This document shows positions 34,301 through 45,799 of a stretch of DNA of 64,000 bases, one piece after another. The first letter of the stretch is position 1, and the number at the start of each line of letters is the position of its first letter. Under the pieces are notes generated by a model. It had not been told where the DNA came from and ran no database searches. It saw nothing but the letters and a program-made list of their open reading frames with translations. The DNA lies in the NCBI GenBank assembly GCA_014218235.1, contig CM024760.1:14054049-14118048 (forward strand). The letters run 5' to 3'. Source of the DNA: Colocasia esculenta. Its lineage: Eukaryota; Streptophyta; Magnoliopsida; Alismatales; Araceae. The position numbers were made by a program, and so were the translations under genes.

Positions 34301-37300
34301 AGAAGATAGAAAACATTAGTCAAATATTGTCAACGTAAATCTCAATAAAGTAGGGACTAGAAATTAACATTTCTAGAAATACCTAAACTTTTTTATGCAG
34401 ATATTTCTGGCAAAGACCTGTAGTTATGATCCCCCCTCGGAAATGACCTATACTTAATTTGCCCTCGAGTTTTTTTTGATAGGTAATGTTAGGTTATAAA
34501 TTTAAATCTTAGTTATTAGGATGTACATAAAGGATCACTAAGCTACTTATATATCTCATTATTGAACTTAATGAAATGATTGGATGTGAGATAAAATACA
34601 CACACCCTTTGTTTTGGGGGTAACTTATAAATTATAACTTGTAATGTCTTTGTCAAAAAAATAGCAATAAAGGAAATTTCTATATCTCCATCTCTCTTAA
34701 TCATTCTTCTTCTTCTTTTGTTTTTTAACCTCTGAACAACTATCTAAATATATAGCTACAAAACTTAGTAAAACTATTTTATAATTACTCTGGCCACATA
34801 TAACAAAGCCATGCACTATGGACCCAAAAGAGAGGCCATCAAGACAAACGAGTCAATAAAGTAATAAATCTAGAGAGATATTTTCAAGCCCTAATGTAGA
34901 ATGTCGGGATGAGTAGTTTTATAGAGGTACGAGTAAGTAGAATAAATGAGTAATAATATAATATACTATAATATAATATGTCATTAATTAACATAAAGGT
35001 AATGAAGCCAATAATAAATTATATTCCATTCAATTCATAATTCAAATGTCTATTACATTCACTATTTCGGCCAGTACATAGGGCCCATCATAACTAGTAC
35101 ACTACTTAACAGAAATTAAACTCTAACAATAAACTAAATAACTTGACTTGATCTAACTATCTCTTGCACTTTAGATATATAACCGAGACGCTCGATTACT
35201 CATGCTCGTCTTCAAGCATGATCTCGCCGAATTCCTTCTCACCTGAAATAGACGTAGCAACGATGTGAGCGAACTCTCAGTAGGTCTTAAATCTCTTGAA
35301 CCGAACAAGCATTATATGAATTAACATTTTAGAACAGGCAGGATAGGATATTCTCTAGAGATACATGATCATAATAGCAAGTGTTTAGGCAACAATAACA
35401 AGTAATGAGAAAGAGTACTTTACAAGAATGAAGATAGGATATTCTCAAGAGACTACGTGAACAATAGTCAAAAACATGTCACGAATAATAAGTACACGAT
35501 TTGACCCTATCACGATCATGATACAACTAGCACGATATACGAGTACACGATTTGATTGCTATAAATCAATTTAACACAATTAACACGATTTTGATGTAAT
35601 GCCAACACCATGGTCAAACAACCCCTACAGATATACAATTTTTGGGTGCTCCCTCCCAAGACCTGATCGGGCCCCATTAATGCCTAGCACTATTGGTCCA
35701 ACAGATAAGAATTTATATCCATACTATTTTTGTCTAGACAATTATTTAATGGTCACAAGAGAGTTAATTATGGAGTAAGATGAGATTTCAGCAAGAGCAC
35801 AATATGAGAACTTGTAATCCAAGAATCAATCCAGATTTTGGCTTACCAAATCATGAGAAGCGATTTCCACCTGGCATGTAAATGCATCGGCAGTTCCAAG
35901 TTAAGAGAAGATGAGAATAATATGAACAATAGGCACACGGTTGGTTGACGTATGCCATACAGTTCTCTGGCATAATCAGAAGGGTTATATAGGCATTCAT
36001 GGTACAACTGGCTTGATGACCTAATGGAGAAGGGTTATATAGGTTTTCTTGGTACGACTAGCTCGATGACCTAACGGAGAAGGGTTATATAGATTTTCAT
36101 GGTACGACTAGCTCGATGACCTAATAGAGACTTGCGGAAGTCTCACGTGAAAAAGTCCTAGTCCAACATGAGAAATACCTGACGGAGAGTATGTCAATCA
36201 CAAAGGAGGGTGCCTATCTACATCATGGTGAGAACACGCCACACAAAATGATGGTCTTTGAAAAGCAACAATACAAAATAGCAAGCGAGAACTCAATATT
36301 TTATGTGAACACATAAGGCTATCGAATTAGCATTAAAGAGAGATTAATTATCATATTTAAGTCTCTTATAACACTTAATTATGGTGCATTATTGAGTAAC
36401 ATTAGGGTGTATTTACTGTTAACATACTGTTCATGACATGTCTTTCAAAAAAATAAGGTTTTCTCGCATGATATTTAGAATACGACATAGGGATATGAAG
36501 AACGCGACGGGGTCTCAACAAATCCCAACGTATGTATATGAAGATTGCGATGTAGGTGTCAAGACTGGCAGCAAGAAGGCGACAAGGAAGTTGTCGCCTT
36601 CAAATTGCGACAAGTTTCTTGTCACATTCTTAACCAGAAAATGACATATCGAGCTATCGCCTTCTAGGGGCCTCTAACTGACTCCGAAACTGAACCTAAG
36701 CCTCCTTGAATTGAGAACTGGCTTATGAGGCACCATGAGACAACACGCTTAAAACTAAAAAATCCTTGTGTATACTTGTTGAAAAAGAGGAAAATTTTGA
36801 TGGAAAGAAACTAGACTCATGAGAGAACAAATAGTACTCTTTAATTAGGTTTTAATCAGGGATTCAACATGCTTCACATGAACTCTTTCTAGGTGATCAT
36901 TAATTTATAGATGACACAATGACCTTAGATTCAAAAATTTGAGACATGTACTTCATAAAAATTGGGGAAAAAGATAACAACATGTTCAATACTTCAAGAT
37001 AATTACACATTAACATTTAATCAACATGAAATAGAGAGATTAGAGAGATCTCAACGAGATAAGATGAGTCGGGTTGCACATAAACATGTAATTTGCAACA
37101 TGAAATACGATTAAAGGGCATGATAAATTAGGGAAAACAAGTTCATGAGATTTCTAACATCAAGAAATATATATAGGAAGATTTGATATAGGTTGAGCTC
37201 AAGATAATGTCTACCTTTAGTCGTTTTTGTCTTCTAAGGTTCTTTGCTCGAGTTTTGAGAACAAGGAAGAAGTTATTAATCTCCACATCCTCCTCCTTCC

Positions 37301-37448
37301 TGCTGCCTCTCCACACTTCCCAAGCCTCCATATATAGCAAAGAGCTTCCTAAAGAGACTCAAACTTTCAAGTTACGAGTTTCCGTCCTCTATTTGAGCCT
37401 CCATCCACGAATTTCCTTGGGGTTGTGGTCAAGAACTCGTCCTCTTAT
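34301..37448. other. Unassigned, probably decayed LTR-type sequence
   Basis: No protein domain in either strand. Composition and phrases such as GAACTCTCAGTAGGTC recall plant gypsy LTRs (compare GAAGACTCAGTAGGTGAC in the solo LTR near 20965). I could not find paired TG/CA ends or a target duplication, so the boundaries are unknown. It contains the 50-bp tandem repeat at 35978-36130. Confidence 0.3.
35978..36130. repeat. 50-bp tandem repeat, three copies
   Basis: AGAAGGGTTATATAG recurs at 35978, 36028 and 36078, each followed by a TGGTACRACTRGCT and TGATGACCTAA segment. Exact 50-bp spacing. Confidence 0.9.
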
Positions 37449-38135
37449 GATGGGCTAGAGTTTTCTTTAATTTTGGTCCAAGCTCATGGCCTAATTGAAC
37501 TTAATAAACCATGCATTAATTAACTAATTAATTAGATATCTTGAATTAAATATTTATTTTACTATTTTAGGGTCATTTAATCCTTACTCTTGTCCCAATA
37601 AACTCTCATGGATTTAATTATCATGCTTGCTTTGATGGTCTTTAGGGTTATGTACATGAGATAATAAATTATCGATATTATCAGATTTTTTGACTTACCT
37701 AACGTGCACAACTCACCCCGTTTTCTTAATCTATCATTGTAATATATTATTTAGTTCACACATAAGTTTTTGTTTAATTTTGATGTAATTTTCTACATGT
37801 GATAATATATTTTTTATTTATCAAAATTTTGTAAAAATTTAGGTTACTGTAGATATTTATTATGAGACTGATTTTCCAATTATAAGAAAGTAATTTTATT
37901 GAGCAAAATATAGTATTTCAAGCTCCTTTTCAACCCCAAAAATTGCTAGCCTTACAATTTATATCAACTTTGTTATAAGATTATTTTTGTAACAAATATT
38001 TCTCATATACCCTTCAGCAACGAGGTTTGCCGGGCGGCTCACACGTGGTGGGTGCACTCCCCATGCTTCGCCTTAACGTGGTATCTAGAAGTTCACGGGA
38101 ACCCTTTCGCCATCATATCATATAATAAAATTTTG

Positions 38136-38320
38136 TTGAGAAAGACTTTGTGCACTTGAGAAAGTGCACAAAGTGCATTCCACATGGGTAAATTGCCCAA
38201 GTGGCACCACTTTTTGGGTGTCACATGGGCAAATTGCCCATGTGCATGGTGCCACATGGGCAATTTGCCCATGGGGAATGCACTTTGTGCACTTTCTCAA
38301 GTGCACAAAGTCTTTCTCAA
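38136..38320. mobile_element. Palindromic foldback MITE
   Basis: 185 bp, TTGAGAAAGACTTTGTGCAC... to ...GTGCACAAAGTCTTTCTCAA. The outer ~46 bases of each arm are an almost perfect inverted repeat. Flanked by TTTTG on both sides (38131-38135, 38321-38325). Y1 near 47611, Y2 near 54155 and X2 near 51555 all show the sequence without the insert, so this is a confirmed insertion. No coding capacity. The superfamily is uncertain. Confidence 0.9.
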
Positions 38321-38940
38321 TTTTGTTTATTTTCTTTTGAAATAAGAAATTAATCTATAATTCTAGATTGGTATTTGGTCCTTTGGACGTGTGTATATAC
38401 CTTTTGTATGTAAAACAATTAATTTGTTGCCTATGCTACTCCGATTTTTCTAAAAAAGAGTACTTTTACAAATATTTTGACAGAAGTTTATCACACGTGA
38501 TGGGTACACGTACGGTCATTGGTGGTAGTTGCAATTTGTGGTGGAGAACTTGCCCACCACGGGGCGGGGGTTAAGAGTACTACATGATGAAAAACGGAGG
38601 GACCATGAAGAACACAGGTTAACGACTGTTTTCTTTGCAAATTAGTGATTTATAATAAGTGTTGCAAATTCGAGTTTGCTATCTCATGACATGAGGTATT
38701 ATAAGACTAAATTTACAACATTTGTTGCAAACTTTTGATTTACAAGACTTTTCTTTTCTTCAATAATGTTGGCTTGAGTATCACTACATATAGTACATGT
38801 TTTGAATGGATAGAAAGCTTTTCTCTTTCTCATGTTGCTCTAATTAAAGACATACGAGTAATTAATATTTATTGCCATTCGTGACAGATAAGAAGGATAA
38901 AGTGGATTCATCCATCTCACCTCTACATGGTAAATCAGAA

Positions 38941-39120
38941 ATACTTAGTGCACATCTACATTAACTTGGGCACACCCATTAGGGGTGTGTCATTTGTCTC
39001 TTAAGATTTGAAAAAATTGAATGTGACTATGTGAGAGTTATTATAATCCCCAAAAAATAAATGACACACCTCTAGTGGGTGTGCCATGTTTAGTGCACAC
39101 CAAGATGTGCACTAAATGTT
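38941..39120. mobile_element. MITE-like inverted repeat, left arm missing in copy X2
   Basis: The left arm CTTAGTGCACATCT...GGGTGTGTCATT pairs with the right arm ATGACACACC...AGATGTGCACTAAA around a ~60-bp core. X2 (about 52194-52310) keeps the core and right arm but lacks the left arm, which shows a deletion in X2 after duplication. The target duplication was not resolved. Confidence 0.6.
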
Positions 39121-39557
39121 TCTCCATAGTAATTGGGATGGTCGATATGATCCATATATCATGTGCTCACTTGTGATGTCAGTATAGATGTTTCCATGAC
39201 ATATATAGTACTACACCAATAAAACATGTTTACTTCACACTTCAATATTAACTTTTTAGACAGGCAGTAAGTAAGAATTATTCTTTAAAGATACCATGCA
39301 AATATTAACTTAATTTTGGCCGTTATGACCACACTATGAGAAGCAGTGAACTTCGTTAATCAAAGGGAAAGAGAGTACGTAATTAGAGATGTGCACTTAA
39401 AAGCCATGGGAGAAGGGAGGAACTGAGTACTTAGAACAAAGGCATTCCAATATATAAGAAGACGGTATGATATATGCAGTACAGAAGAAGTGTTCCACTT
39501 TTATCTTATTAGCCGGATATGAGATAAAAAATTTACCCGGCCAATATTAAGATTAGG

Positions 39558-39753
39558 AGAAATATTAGTTATTCAGGCGGCCGGATAACTATCCGAGCTG
39601 AATTGGTTGCGGCGCCCGATTTGATTGATCGGATGTGTGGGCCTCACAACGTGCTCGAGTACGTGGGGCTAGCGCACTCATACCAATCAGGTTGGACGCA
39701 CACCCATTCCACATCATGCGAGTTACTCGACAGCCTGAGTAACTAACATTTCT
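39558..39753. mobile_element. MITE with AGAAATATTAGTTA ends
   Basis: The left end AGAAATATTAGTTATTCAGGC and the right end GCCTGAGTAACTAACATTTCT are inverted with few mismatches. Flanked by TTAGG (39553-39557 and 39754-39758). Present in both X1 and X2 (about 52755-52950), so it is older than the X duplication. Confidence 0.65.
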
Positions 39754-40200
39754 TTAGGATTAGTTGCCTACGTGCTTGAGTTAGTAAGCAAAATTCACTT
39801 TAATCATTTCCCTGTAGAAGAATTGAGTGGAGGGACCAACAAACTAACGATTTTTGTATTTATATGTGTTTTATAATAAAATTAAAGTGAACCGGAAAAA
39901 TATTATTATTAATAAAAATAAGAGAAAAGAGTGTTATCAAATCCACTTAATTAATAATTTTTAGGACAAATACATTAAGAGTCTTTATTCAGATGTTTGA
40001 TTTATTTCTAACATCTAAAAAAATTGTAATTTATTATAATAAATGTTATCACTTATTACAATATACGTTAAGTCTTGTTACAATAAAAATCTTTTTATTA
40101 CGTTCAAATATTTCTAATTAATTTATTTTAATTTTAAAATGTGTCTTCCATTAAATATTTTTCAGTAGGTAATACCAATTACCCGTGCCGACAAGGTTGC

Positions 40201-41220
40201 TGTTGTAAAAACAGTGGGATAATGGCATAATGCATGGCGATTCATCAACATATAAATCAGTGCAAACCATATGGTAAATGCAATAAGAAGTAACATGTTC
40301 ATAAGCACATCCCGAAAGCAGAAATATAACATGAGCATGGTGATTACAAAATAATTAAGAACCGAAACAAGACGGTGGAGGCGTTCCATAATGGAACTCG
40401 CCTTAGAGAAAGTATCGCCCCCACTATACGGTGCGATTGGGGTCCGGCGACCTTCTCCCAGGGTACAACCACGAGACACAAAATCGGTCTCGCACAAGAT
40501 CGACTCCGTAAAGCGAAAGTTATATAGAAACCAAATCCTCTACTACGAAAAAGCTAGGACAGGAAGCATGCACCGAGCACCGGAGAGTGAGTCCGACAGC
40601 GACCGTAGTGGCCCGAACACTAGAGAGCGACAGCGAAGACGCACCCGGACGGGAAGGCGACGACGGAGCGCGGGGACTCGCCGGTAAGCAGTTTGACGCA
40701 GGGAGAGGGCGAGAGAGAGAGCAGTCGGGTCGCGAGCGGTTCCTCCAGACAAAGAGTCAACAGGCGTTTCAGATTTCGGTAACCACGATTAGGGAGACCC
40801 TAATCACTATATGAGACGCCTCACGCCCGCAGAACCCAAGACAATGGGCTGGTTCAGGGAACCGATCTAAACAGGCCCAATCTCTCCAAGAAAAGGGGGA
40901 AAACAAAAATAAGAAGCAAAAAGGTACCAAGGCAAGCCGGCTGGACCGCGTCATCACACGCGCGCGCCCGCCCAGCCCGGCGGCGCGCGTGTGTGATATG
41001 GTCTAGCATAACTCCACCCTTGTCTATAAGACATAGTCCCATGGACATTAGGGGTTATGAATCCCTTAACTCCTTAGGGGTATCCCATGTGGGACTAAAG
41101 ACCCCTCACATAAGGACAATATAACACAACTTTTGAGGTACCTTTTACTTTATCAAACTTTTGTGTTTCTTTTCTCCCATTCTTAGAATTGCCCTTCCTT
41201 TAGCCACATTTTACCCAACA
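40201..41220 (-). repeat. 3' LTR of the intact copia element
   Basis: 1020 bp. Carries the same landmarks as the 5' LTR: a GC hairpin near 40956-40997, the segment CTTAGAGAAAGTAT at 40402-40415 (plus strand), and a TATATA-like box near 40522. Short open frames in it are not genes. Confidence 0.95.
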
Positions 41221-41235
41221 TTCCCCCACAAACAC
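41221..41235 (-). other. Polypurine tract of the intact copia element
   Basis: The minus strand reads GTTTGTGGGGGAA immediately before TGTTGGG of the 3' LTR. The remaining ~510 bp up to the gag-pol stop are non-coding. Confidence 0.8.
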
Positions 41236-41746
41236 AAGGTTTGATAATGAGGAATAAACAATAGGATAAACATACCATACTTTCAGTAAAGGTACCTTTC
41301 GGGTTTGAACCTTTACCTAAGTATTCCAAATCTGACTCTCACAGAACCGAAGTGAACTAAGTCTTGAACTTGATTCTTTGGAGTAAGAGTTGTCAAAGGA
41401 AACAACATGATATAGGTTAAGATAGCAATCGCAACGGTGCCGCCTTCCGGCCATGCACCCTTTCCTGTGTCATAAGTACATTCAGGAATAACTCGATTCC
41501 TTAATTGCGGCCTCACAGTAGTACTCATTTAGGTGGGCTTCTCCAAGGATGCACTGCTTACATCCTGCCTCACCAGCCTTGAACCCATTAAGAGTATACA
41601 GCTCAACCTAATCTTGAAGTCATAGGCACTAGCTTTAGAATTCAGGGGAGGAACTCAGATATGAGATATCTAATAATTTGAGTGCCTACCAGTTCTCTCA
41701 ATCAGCTTGTTATTACCACATTGAACCATCTTTGTAGGATCTCTAC

Positions 41747-44700
41747 TCAGATAGGTTGGGTTGCTACTGAAGGAGAACTTCTGATGGGTTTCAGTCCCAT
41801 CCCCATCCTAAATTTCTGGACTTGAATTTTATTCAGTCCCTTAGTCAGAGGATCAGCTGTGTTGCCCTTGGTACCAACAAAATCCACAACCATCACTCCC
41901 TGAGACACTAACTCCCTTACAGATTTCAATCTGAGTTGGATGTGTCTCCTTTCTTTCTGATTATACTTTGAACTTTTGATCTTGGCAATTGTAGTCATAT
42001 TATCACAATGCATAAAGATCGCAGGTATATGCTTACTCATCAAGGGAAGTTCAGAAAGAAGACCCCTGATCCATTCACCCTCCATACCAGTAGTGTCCAA
42101 AGCACACAACTCAGCCTCAAAAGTAGACCGAGACAAGATGGTTTGCTTAGTCGACCTCCAGGCGACAGCACCACCTCCCAGGGTAAAGACATACCCTGTG
42201 ACACCATTGCTCCCTGAGTTTTCAGCTATCCAGCTTGCATCACCATATCCTTCAAGGACAGCAGAGAATTTCCCAAAATGCAAGCCTAGAGTCATAGTAC
42301 CTTTCAGGTACCTTAGCACTCTATCCAAGCCTTCCCAGTGAGTATGGTTAGGACAACTAGTGTATCTACTGAGTTTAGACACTGCATATGAAATGTCAGG
42401 TCTAGTACAGTTTGCAAGATACATTAAGCTTCCTATTACTTGGGAATACCGCAATTGAGACACAGGAATCCCATTCTTATTCTTGCAGAAAACTCTAGAA
42501 GGATCATAGGGTGTAGAGACAGCTTTGCAATTTTGATAGCCAAATTTCTCTAACACTTTCTCAATATAATGAGACTGAGAAATATCTATCCCTTCAGCTG
42601 ATCTGGTCAACTTTAGTCCCAGAATTACACTAGCTTCACTCAAATCCTTCATTTCAAAGTTTCTACTCAAGAATGATTTAATCTCAATTATCATTCCCAA
42701 ATTGTTGCCGAACAACAAAATATCATCTACATACAGACATAGGACAACACAATCATCACCATCTACCTTGTAGTAAACACACTTATCAGTCTCATTGACT
42801 TTAAAGCCAAATGACATGATAGTCATGTCAAATTTTTCATGCCATTGCTTAGGGGCTTGTTTCAATCCATATAAGGATTTAACAAGTCTACAAACTTTGT
42901 TCCCACTACAAGGTGCTGTAAACCCTTCAGGCTGATCCATATAGATCTCTTCATCAAGATCACCATTAAGGAAGGCAATCTTCACATCCATTTGATGGAT
43001 GGTCTGATCATATATGGAAGCCAAAGCAATCAGTACCCGAATTGTGATAATTCTGGTTACAGGGGAATAGGTATAAAAATAGTCTATCCCCTCCATCTGT
43101 TTGAACCCCTTAGCAACTAACCTAGCTTTAAACTTGTCAATGGTCCCATCAGGATTTAGCTTCTTCTTAAAGACCCGTTTGCATCCAATGGTTTTAGAAC
43201 CAGGAGGAGGATCGACCAACTCCCAAGTGCCATTAGCAATAATGGAATCCATTTCGCTCTTTATGGCTTCCTTCCAATGCCGTGCCTCAGGAGAGGCCAT
43301 AGCATCCTTGAAGGTGGGAGGATCACCCTCGATTTGGAAAGCAATAAAATCACTTCCAAAATCCTTGGCAATCTTTTGTCTTTTACTCCTTCTAGGTTCC
43401 ACTTCCTCTTCCTGACTATCAGAATCAAAATGAGAGCTGGATGCACTTGCCCCCACATTTGTCATCCTTTCCACATGATCTGGAATGGATGAAGATGTGG
43501 ATGGCCCAGTCTCAGAAGACACAGATTGAGGTAAACCAGTCTTCATGGGAAACACATTCTCAAAGAATGTAGCATCACGAAACTCAACTATGGTGTTGAC
43601 ATCTATGCCAGGAATCTCAGATTTAATCACTAGAAACCTGTACGCATAGCTATTTTCAGCATAGCCTAGAAAGACCGTGTCAACTGTTTTAGGTCCCAGC
43701 TTTTTCCTTTTGTGTTCAGGGACAAATGCCTTAGCTAGGCACCCCCACACTTTAAGATATTTCAAGCTAGACTTTTTATTTCTCCAAAGTTCATATGGAC
43801 TACTATCTTTATGTTTCAGGGGAACATAATTCAGAATACGGTAAGTCGTATTCAATGCTTCCCCCCACATATAGTTAGGCAGTCCTGAACTCTGCAGGAG
43901 AGAGTTGACCATGTCTATGAATACATGATTCTTTCGTTCAGCTATCCCATTAGATTGTGGTGAATAGGGGGCAGTTGTCTCATGAACAATGCCATTATCT
44001 TGGCAATATTCACTAAACTGGTTGGAGGTATATTCTCCACCCCTATCAGACCTTAACCTCTTAAGCACCCGACCTGTTTGTGTTTCTGCTTCTTTCTTAA
44101 AGATGATAAACTTCTGTAAAGCCTCATCCTTAGACTTAGGCAAATACACATAGCAGTATCTACTACAGTCATCTATAAAGGTAATGAAATACTTTCTATG
44201 ATCCCTAGTCAATATGCCATTAAATTCACAGATATCAGAATGCACAAGATCCAGAATTTCTGAATCTCTCACTATAGACTTAAACGACTTTTTGGGCTGT
44301 TTAGCCTGTACACAGATATCACACCTTTTAGAATTATCAATAGAATAATTAGGAATCAATTTCAGGTTCATCATTCGTTTCAAAGAATTGAAATTAATAT
44401 GTCCTAAACGTCCATGCCATAAATTAGATGAATCAACGACATTATATGCCACAGAAACAGATGTAGAAACAACATCAACATCTAAACTTTTATTCATCAC
44501 ATGGCTCACATACACTTTAAACAACCCATCAGATAAATAACCTTTATCAATAAAAGTTTTCTGACACAAAATAACAACTTTATTACATTTAAAGTTCAAC
44601 TCATAAACCTCTCTAACCAACCTAGAACCTGATAAGATGTTCCTCCTAACACTAGGAACATGGTGCACACTGTGAAGAGACAGTACGCGTCCTAAAGTAA

Positions 44701-45778
44701 ACTTTAGATCCACGCACCCAATTCCCATCACGGTAGCAGTGCTGCCATTACCCATCGTCATGGAGCAATCACTGGTGGCCTGATAAGACACAAAGTTAGC
44801 CTTGTCAGCACATAAATGCACATTGGCTCCAGTGTCTACTAACCACTCATTAGGTTCATAAATAGTAAATAGCTGAGGGTTTAGAGAGACATACGTGTCA
44901 CCAGAAGAGTCCCCACCGGTCACTACATTGACCTGAGCTGGATTTTCAGCAGTCTTATGGGTCAACTTTTCTTTCCGTTTAGGGCAATCCCCACGGAAGT
45001 GACCCTTTTGACCACACACCCAGCATTCTCCAGACTTCTTCTTCTTCTGAATTTTTCCTTTGGGTTTCATTTGTGTAGTTGAACCTGTCTTGGGTTTGCC
45101 TTTGACATCTTTATTCTTATATTTTACCATAAGATTTGCACTAGCCTCCACAGGCATCCCTGATTTCTCCTTTCTATGTTCCTCTTCAATGGCAATGGCT
45201 CTCATCAAGTCATCAAGAGAAATAGATCCCTTTCTATGTTTGAGAGCCATTCCAAAGTCCTGCCAGGTCTTTGGAAATTTCTCAATTATGCACATGATTT
45301 GAAATTTTTCAGGGAGTTTCATATCACCCTCTGCCAAGCCGTGGATCATAAGGAGAAACTCATGTGCCTGTTCGGCTACAGATCTGTCCTCCAACATGTG
45401 AAACTTGAGGAACTTGCCGACAGAATACTTTTCCAGACCTTGGTCCTCGGTATTGTATTTCTGGTCAAGTTCATCCCACAGTGCCTTCGAGGTTAGGAAT
45501 GTAGAAGAACTATAGACATCAAACAGGACATCTGACAGTGCAGTCAGTATGCACCCATGTCCAAGTCTATCTTTCTCCTTCCATTCCTCAGCCTTTGCTG
45601 CACTTGCAGAATCGCCCTCAATCACTTTAGGGGGATCAGACTCTATAACCGAGATCAACCCGATCATTGTGAACCAAATCTTCATCCGTTGTTGCCAACG
45701 TTTGAAGTGTTGCCCTGCAAATTTCGCAGGCATACCAGACATGTCCACTTTCGGGCTAAACGATGAGGATGAAGCCAT
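41747..45778 (-). CDS. Gag-Pol polyprotein of Ty1/copia element, 1343 aa, intact
   Basis: The frame is open from within the 5' LTR, but the likely start is ATG 45778 (MASSSSFSPKVDMSGMPAKF), 22 nt after the LTR. Domains by residue: capsid-like region 15-210 (FKRWQQRMKIWFTMIGL); zinc knuckle CWVCGQKGHFRGDC at 252-265; protease D-T-G at 315-317 (EWLVDTGANVHLC); integrase HHCC around 455-489; integrase D515, D578 and E614 (D-X35-E); RT from about 850 with QMDVKIAFLNG and catalytic YVDD at 1016-1019; RNase H about 1195-1270 (GYGDASWI, STFEAELCAL). It would make the particle protein and all enzymes for copying and integration, in the cytoplasm then nucleus. No stop or frameshift. One variant is Tyr for the usual Asp or Glu in the RT segment before TYSPVTR. 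The copia sublineage is not determined. Confidence 0.95.
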   Translation of the reverse strand: MASSSSFSPKVDMSGMPAKFAGQHFKRWQQRMKIWFTMIGLISVIESDPPKVIEGDSASAAKAEEWKEKDRLGHGCILTALSDVLFDVYSSSTFLTSKALWDELDQKYNTEDQGLEKYSVGKFLKFHMLEDRSVAEQAHEFLLMIHGLAEGDMKLPEKFQIMCIIEKFPKTWQDFGMALKHRKGSISLDDLMRAIAIEEEHRKEKSGMPVEASANLMVKYKNKDVKGKPKTGSTTQMKPKGKIQKKKKSGECWVCGQKGHFRGDCPKRKEKLTHKTAENPAQVNVVTGGDSSGDTYVSLNPQLFTIYEPNEWLVDTGANVHLCADKANFVSYQATSDCSMTMGNGSTATVMGIGCVDLKFTLGRVLSLHSVHHVPSVRRNILSGSRLVREVYELNFKCNKVVILCQKTFIDKGYLSDGLFKVYVSHVMNKSLDVDVVSTSVSVAYNVVDSSNLWHGRLGHINFNSLKRMMNLKLIPNYSIDNSKRCDICVQAKQPKKSFKSIVRDSEILDLVHSDICEFNGILTRDHRKYFITFIDDCSRYCYVYLPKSKDEALQKFIIFKKEAETQTGRVLKRLRSDRGGEYTSNQFSEYCQDNGIVHETTAPYSPQSNGIAERKNHVFIDMVNSLLQSSGLPNYMWGEALNTTYRILNYVPLKHKDSSPYELWRNKKSSLKYLKVWGCLAKAFVPEHKRKKLGPKTVDTVFLGYAENSYAYRFLVIKSEIPGIDVNTIVEFRDATFFENVFPMKTGLPQSVSSETGPSTSSSIPDHVERMTNVGASASSSHFDSDSQEEEVEPRRSKRQKIAKDFGSDFIAFQIEGDPPTFKDAMASPEARHWKEAIKSEMDSIIANGTWELVDPPPGSKTIGCKRVFKKKLNPDGTIDKFKARLVAKGFKQMEGIDYFYTYSPVTRIITIRVLIALASIYDQTIHQMDVKIAFLNGDLDEEIYMDQPEGFTAPCSGNKVCRLVKSLYGLKQAPKQWHEKFDMTIMSFGFKVNETDKCVYYKVDGDDCVVLCLYVDDILLFGNNLGMIIEIKSFLSRNFEMKDLSEASVILGLKLTRSAEGIDISQSHYIEKVLEKFGYQNCKAVSTPYDPSRVFCKNKNGIPVSQLRYSQVIGSLMYLANCTRPDISYAVSKLSRYTSCPNHTHWEGLDRVLRYLKGTMTLGLHFGKFSAVLEGYGDASWIAENSGSNGVTGYVFTLGGGAVAWRSTKQTILSRSTFEAELCALDTTGMEGEWIRGLLSELPLMSKHIPAIFMHCDNMTTIAKIKSSKYNQKERRHIQLRLKSVRELVSQGVMVVDFVGTKGNTADPLTKGLNKIQVQKFRMGMGLKPIRSSPSVATQPI

Positions 45779-45783
45779 GGTCA

Positions 45784-45797
45784 ATACTTTCTCTAAG
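45784..45797 (-). other. Candidate self-complementary primer binding site
   Basis: Directly after the 5' LTR the minus strand reads GT then CTTAGAGAAAGTAT. No TGG-starting, tRNA-complementary site occurs between the LTR and the gag ATG. The same 14-nt string is present on the plus strand of each LTR (46000-46013 and 40402-40415), so the element RNA contains its exact complement about 200 nt upstream. This is consistent with self-priming; function is inferred. Confidence 0.5.
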
Positions 45798-45799
45798 AC

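Larger units (their letters stand above)
37449..40200. repeat. Repeat X, copy X1 (continues at 46827-46932)
   Basis: Begins GATGGGCTAGAG and is collinear with X2 (51017-53491). The first ~1.15 kb is also shared with the Y copies, after which X and Y diverge at GTACTACATGA. X1 is interrupted by the copia element at 40201-46821 and carries the palindromic MITE at 38136. No coding frame was found. The type of element, if any, is unknown. Confidence 0.8.

Noticed and set aside
36438..36644. 68-aa open frame with Lys-rich sequence
   Set aside because: Isolated, no homologue recognised, within LTR-like repeat DNA.
40391..40814. Overlapping Arg-rich open frames inside the copia LTRs (also 46166-46381)
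   Set aside because: Present in both LTRs in several frames with differing indels. LTR sequence, not genes.
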